DNA of 40,299 nucleotides from Chryseobacterium populi (GTDB taxonomy: Bacteria > Bacteroidota > Bacteroidia > Flavobacteriales > Weeksellaceae). A model generated the notes under the pieces. That model had not been told where the DNA came from. It ran no database searches and saw only the letters and a list, made by a program, of their open reading frames with translations. Positions within the stretch are counted from its first letter, which is position 1. Each line of letters opens with the position of its first letter. The stretch is from contig NZ_AKJY01000053.1 of assembly GCF_000282115.1 (NCBI RefSeq), forward strand, positions 1 through 40,299, written 5' to 3'. Both the position numbers and the translations under genes were made by a program. Positions 38,130-40,299 of this stretch are shown piece by piece.

Positions 38130-39320
38130 ATGAAAAAATTGATAATAAGTATCTTCGCTCTTTTCGGAATTTTCAATGCAAAAGCGCAGGAAAATGCTAG
38201 CAACGAGCAACCGAAAAAACTAACTCTTGATGAAGCCAATTTGGTTTCCAGCTATTACAAACAGGATGGAAACAATTCGGCGGTCACAGGAGGAATCGGA
38301 ACAGAGAAGCTTACAGATATTTCCAATACGATTGATGTAACAATGGTAAAATATGATAAAAAAGACCGGAAAAATAAATTAGGGTTCAGTGTCGGAATCG
38401 ATCATTACACATCGGCATCTTCCGATATGATAGACCTGAAAGCCAATTCATCCGCTTCTCACGCAGACAACAGAATTTATCCTGCATTAAGCTGGAGCCG
38501 TGAGAATACCGAAAAAGGAACGACTTTAATGGCAGGTGTTTCTACCTCTTTTGAATTTGATTATGCATCTTACGGTGCAAACATCGGGTTTTCACAAAAA
38601 ACCAAGAATAAAATGGGAGAGTTTACCGCAAAATTCCAGGCTTATCTGGATCAGGTAAAACTGATTGCCCCGATTGAGCTCAGAACAAACGGAAGCACAG
38701 GAGGTGAACACGAGAACTACGGCACAAGCGGAAGAAATACTTATGCACTGTCGCTTTCTTATTCGCAAATCATCAATCAGAACTTTCAGGTTGAATTTTT
38801 GGCGGACGGCGTTCAGCAGACAGGATATTTAAGTTTGCCTTTCCACAGAGTTTATTTCAATGATAGCTCAGTTCATCAGGAAGCTTTGCCCGATAAACGG
38901 TTCAAAATTCCTTTAGGAGTAAGAGCAAATTACTTCCTTGGGGATAAAGTGATTCTAAGAGCCTATTATCGTTATTATACCGACGATTGGGGACTAAAAT
39001 CAAATACAATTAGCCTGGAAACCCCCTTGAAGATCTCACCTTTTGTTTCGGTGAGTCCTTTTTACAGATATTATTCTCAGACTGCAGCTAAATATTTTGC
39101 GCCTTATCAACTGCATACGGCATTTGATGATTTTTATACAAGCAATTATGATCTTTCAAAATTCGACAGCCATTTTTATGGAGCAGGAATCCGATTCAGT
39201 CCTAAAAATGGTTTATTTGGTATCGAAAGACTGAATATGTTGGAAATCAGATACGGTCATTATACCAAATCTATAGGGATGAAATCTGATATCATTTCAC
39301 TAAATTTAAGATTTAAATGA
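38130..39320 (+). CDS. DUF3570 outer-membrane protein
   Basis: A 396-residue exported protein with a signal peptide (MKKLIISIFALFGIFNAKAQ) and a predicted beta-barrel, rich in alternating aromatic strands such as KLGFSVGIDHYTSAS, ISPFVSVSPFYRYYSQT and LGVRANYFLGDKVILRAYYRYY. It ends with the aromatic/basic strand SLNLRFK typical of outer-membrane proteins. It contains the DUF3570 pattern beginning near the Ala-Gln cleavage site. Function is unknown; conserved pairing with DUF4266 and ApbE suggests a small exported or membrane-assembled system. The PAP2 gene starts 6 nt downstream. Confidence 0.85.
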   Translation: MKKLIISIFALFGIFNAKAQENASNEQPKKLTLDEANLVSSYYKQDGNNSAVTGGIGTEKLTDISNTIDVTMVKYDKKDRKNKLGFSVGIDHYTSASSDMIDLKANSSASHADNRIYPALSWSRENTEKGTTLMAGVSTSFEFDYASYGANIGFSQKTKNKMGEFTAKFQAYLDQVKLIAPIELRTNGSTGGEHENYGTSGRNTYALSLSYSQIINQNFQVEFLADGVQQTGYLSLPFHRVYFNDSSVHQEALPDKRFKIPLGVRANYFLGDKVILRAYYRYYTDDWGLKSNTISLETPLKISPFVSVSPFYRYYSQTAAKYFAPYQLHTAFDDFYTSNYDLSKFDSHFYGAGIRFSPKNGLFGIERLNMLEIRYGHYTKSIGMKSDIISLNLRFK

Positions 39321-39326
39321 TAGATT

Positions 39327-40100
39327 ATGAGATTACTAACCATGATCCTGATTACTTTAACCTGTTCAGACATTTGTTTCGGACAGGTTATATATGATTC
39401 AGTTAAACTAAAAAATTCGAATTTCGGTAAGTATGATGACAAGGTTTATCAGCCCACTTATAAAAAACTCATTATCCCAACTGTTTTTATTGCCTATGGT
39501 ATTGTGAGTTTAAGTTCCGATGACCTTAAAAACCTGAATAGATTTACTCAGTATGAAATCGGTGAACATCAACCCAAACATATCAAGCTGGATAATTATA
39601 CGCAATATTTACCGGTAGTAATGGTGTATGGATATAATCTTGCAGGAATTAAAGGAAAGCACAATCTTAAAGAGAGAACCATTATTTATGGTACATCTCA
39701 GCTTATTTCTGCTGCTTTTGTGCTCCCTTTAAAACATGTGGTAAAAGAAGAGCGGCCTGACATGTCTAATCATCTTTCCTTTCCTTCCGGTCATACAGCG
39801 GCAGCTTTTTCCTCTGCACAATTTTTATTCAGAGAATATAAGGATGAACATTTTTGGCTGGCAATTACCGGGTATCCCGTTGCTATTTTTACGGGGATTT
39901 ACAGGACATTAAATGATAAACACTGGGTAGGAGATGTAGTGGCAGGAGCAGCATTTGGTATTTTAAGTACAGAATTGGCTTACTGGTTATTTCCGACTGT
40001 AAATAAGCTGTTTAATAAGAAAGAATCAAAAAATATAACTTTAATATATCCCGTTCTTGAACCTAAAAATTTTGGAGCTGGGCTTGTTTTAAATTTTTAA
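39327..40100 (+). CDS. PAP2-family lipid phosphatase
   Basis: A 257-residue exported or membrane-bound phosphatase. The N-terminus MRLLTMILITLTCSDICFG is a signal sequence. The three PAP2 motifs are present in order: K-x6-RP in KHVVKEERP, PSGH in SFPSGHTAAAF and R-x5-H-x3-D in YRTLNDKHWVGD. It dephosphorylates a lipid phosphate such as phosphatidic acid, undecaprenyl pyrophosphate or lipid A phosphate at the periplasmic face. It starts 6 nt after DUF3570 and is followed by a 1-nt gap to the VIT1-like gene, so they probably share a transcript. Confidence 0.9.
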   Translation: MRLLTMILITLTCSDICFGQVIYDSVKLKNSNFGKYDDKVYQPTYKKLIIPTVFIAYGIVSLSSDDLKNLNRFTQYEIGEHQPKHIKLDNYTQYLPVVMVYGYNLAGIKGKHNLKERTIIYGTSQLISAAFVLPLKHVVKEERPDMSNHLSFPSGHTAAAFSSAQFLFREYKDEHFWLAITGYPVAIFTGIYRTLNDKHWVGDVVAGAAFGILSTELAYWLFPTVNKLFNKKESKNITLIYPVLEPKNFGAGLVLNF

Positions 40101-40101
40101 T

Positions 40102-40299
40102 ATGCATCACCAATTAGAAAAACATTATGTAAATAGAATTGGCTGGCTTCGTGCAGCCGTTTTAGGTGCTAATGACGGTTTGTTGTCTACTACAAGTATT
40201 GTCATTGGTGTTGCGGCCGCACAACCGGATCGCAATACTATTGTGCTTGCAGCTTTAGCGGGGATGATTGCCGGAGCAATGTCTATGGCTGCCGGGGAG
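40102..40299 (+). CDS. VIT1/CCC1-family metal transporter (partial)
   Basis: The gene runs off the right edge; 66 codons are visible (MHHQLEKHYVNRIGWLRAAV, then LGANDGLLSTTSIVIGVAAA and AGMIAGAMSMAAGE). The G-x-NDG-(L/I)-x-ST and GMIAGAMSMAAGE segments are typical of the VIT1/CCC1 family, which transports Fe2+ or Mn2+ across membranes. The family is normally about 230 residues, so roughly the first third is present. It begins 1 nt after the PAP2 stop and adds a second metal transporter near the efflux cluster. Confidence 0.88.
   Translation, partial: MHHQLEKHYVNRIGWLRAAVLGANDGLLSTTSIVIGVAAAQPDRNTIVLAALAGMIAGAMSMAAGE

Noticed and set aside
1..40299. CRISPR array, tRNA or rRNA genes
   Set aside because: No regularly spaced identical repeats of CRISPR type and no recognisable tRNA or rRNA sequence were seen on either strand by eye.

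Overview
The window looks like chromosome from a low-GC member of the Bacteroidota, most likely a flavobacterium close to Chryseobacterium. The grounds are AT-rich DNA, few Shine-Dalgarno sequences, promoter boxes of the Bacteroidota TAnnTTTG type, and families typical of the phylum (DUF1896, the small Lys-rich protein, the haem-binding-domain protein, DUF4266/DUF3570, and the efflux pump fused to its outer-membrane channel). It is a stress and envelope island followed by a metal-efflux cluster and a flavin-transfer cluster.

Layout. Positions 1-4500 are a decaying flank: an IS-like end, a DUF1003 remnant, a DUF1896 gene, a collapsed GH130-glycosyltransferase pair, a Lys-rich small protein, an AraC regulator, CsbD-like and small hypothetical genes, and a relic resembling the ChaA Ca2+/H+ antiporter. 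Intact relatives of two of these wrecks lie further right (DUF1003 at 4581-5282; GH130 and glycosyltransferase at 17896-21262). Positions 4581-29222 hold stress genes: three BON proteins, a P-type cation ATPase, pyrophosphatase, a DASS anion transporter, an Mla-type lipid ABC system, PfkB, Dps, an SDR enzyme, a lipoprotein-GH130-glycosyltransferase operon, an L,D-transpeptidase-UspA operon, a FixL-like kinase with a REC-CRP response regulator, a lone lactate-dehydrogenase-like domain, Hsp20 and a beta-CASP metallo-hydrolase. Positions 29287-36312 hold a CzcA-type efflux system with a haem-binding protein, bracketed by two paralogous small proteins. Positions 36392-39320 hold thioredoxin, ApbE, DUF4266 and DUF3570, then a PAP2 phosphatase and the start of a VIT1/CCC1 transporter.

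Main discovery. Six intergenic operator-promoters share one architecture: a CRP/FNR-like box TGAY-N4-RTCA, a second box (sometimes only a half box) exactly 22 bp away, and a -7 element of the form nAnnTTTG (or TTTA) starting exactly 24 bp after the inner box. They serve BON1 (and perhaps the ATPase), BON2 (and perhaps pfkB), ppa, the lipoprotein-GH130-glycosyltransferase operon, the L,D-transpeptidase-UspA operon and hsp20. The inner box would sit near -41.5, the class II activator position. The likely regulator is encoded inside the island: the REC-CRP protein at 25744-26796 has an FNR-type recognition helix (E-T-V-S-R), and its partner kinase keeps equivalents of the FixL haem histidine and distal arginine. 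I infer a compact FixL/J/K-like circuit, possibly sensing oxygen or another haem ligand, that drives a dormancy-like set of genes.
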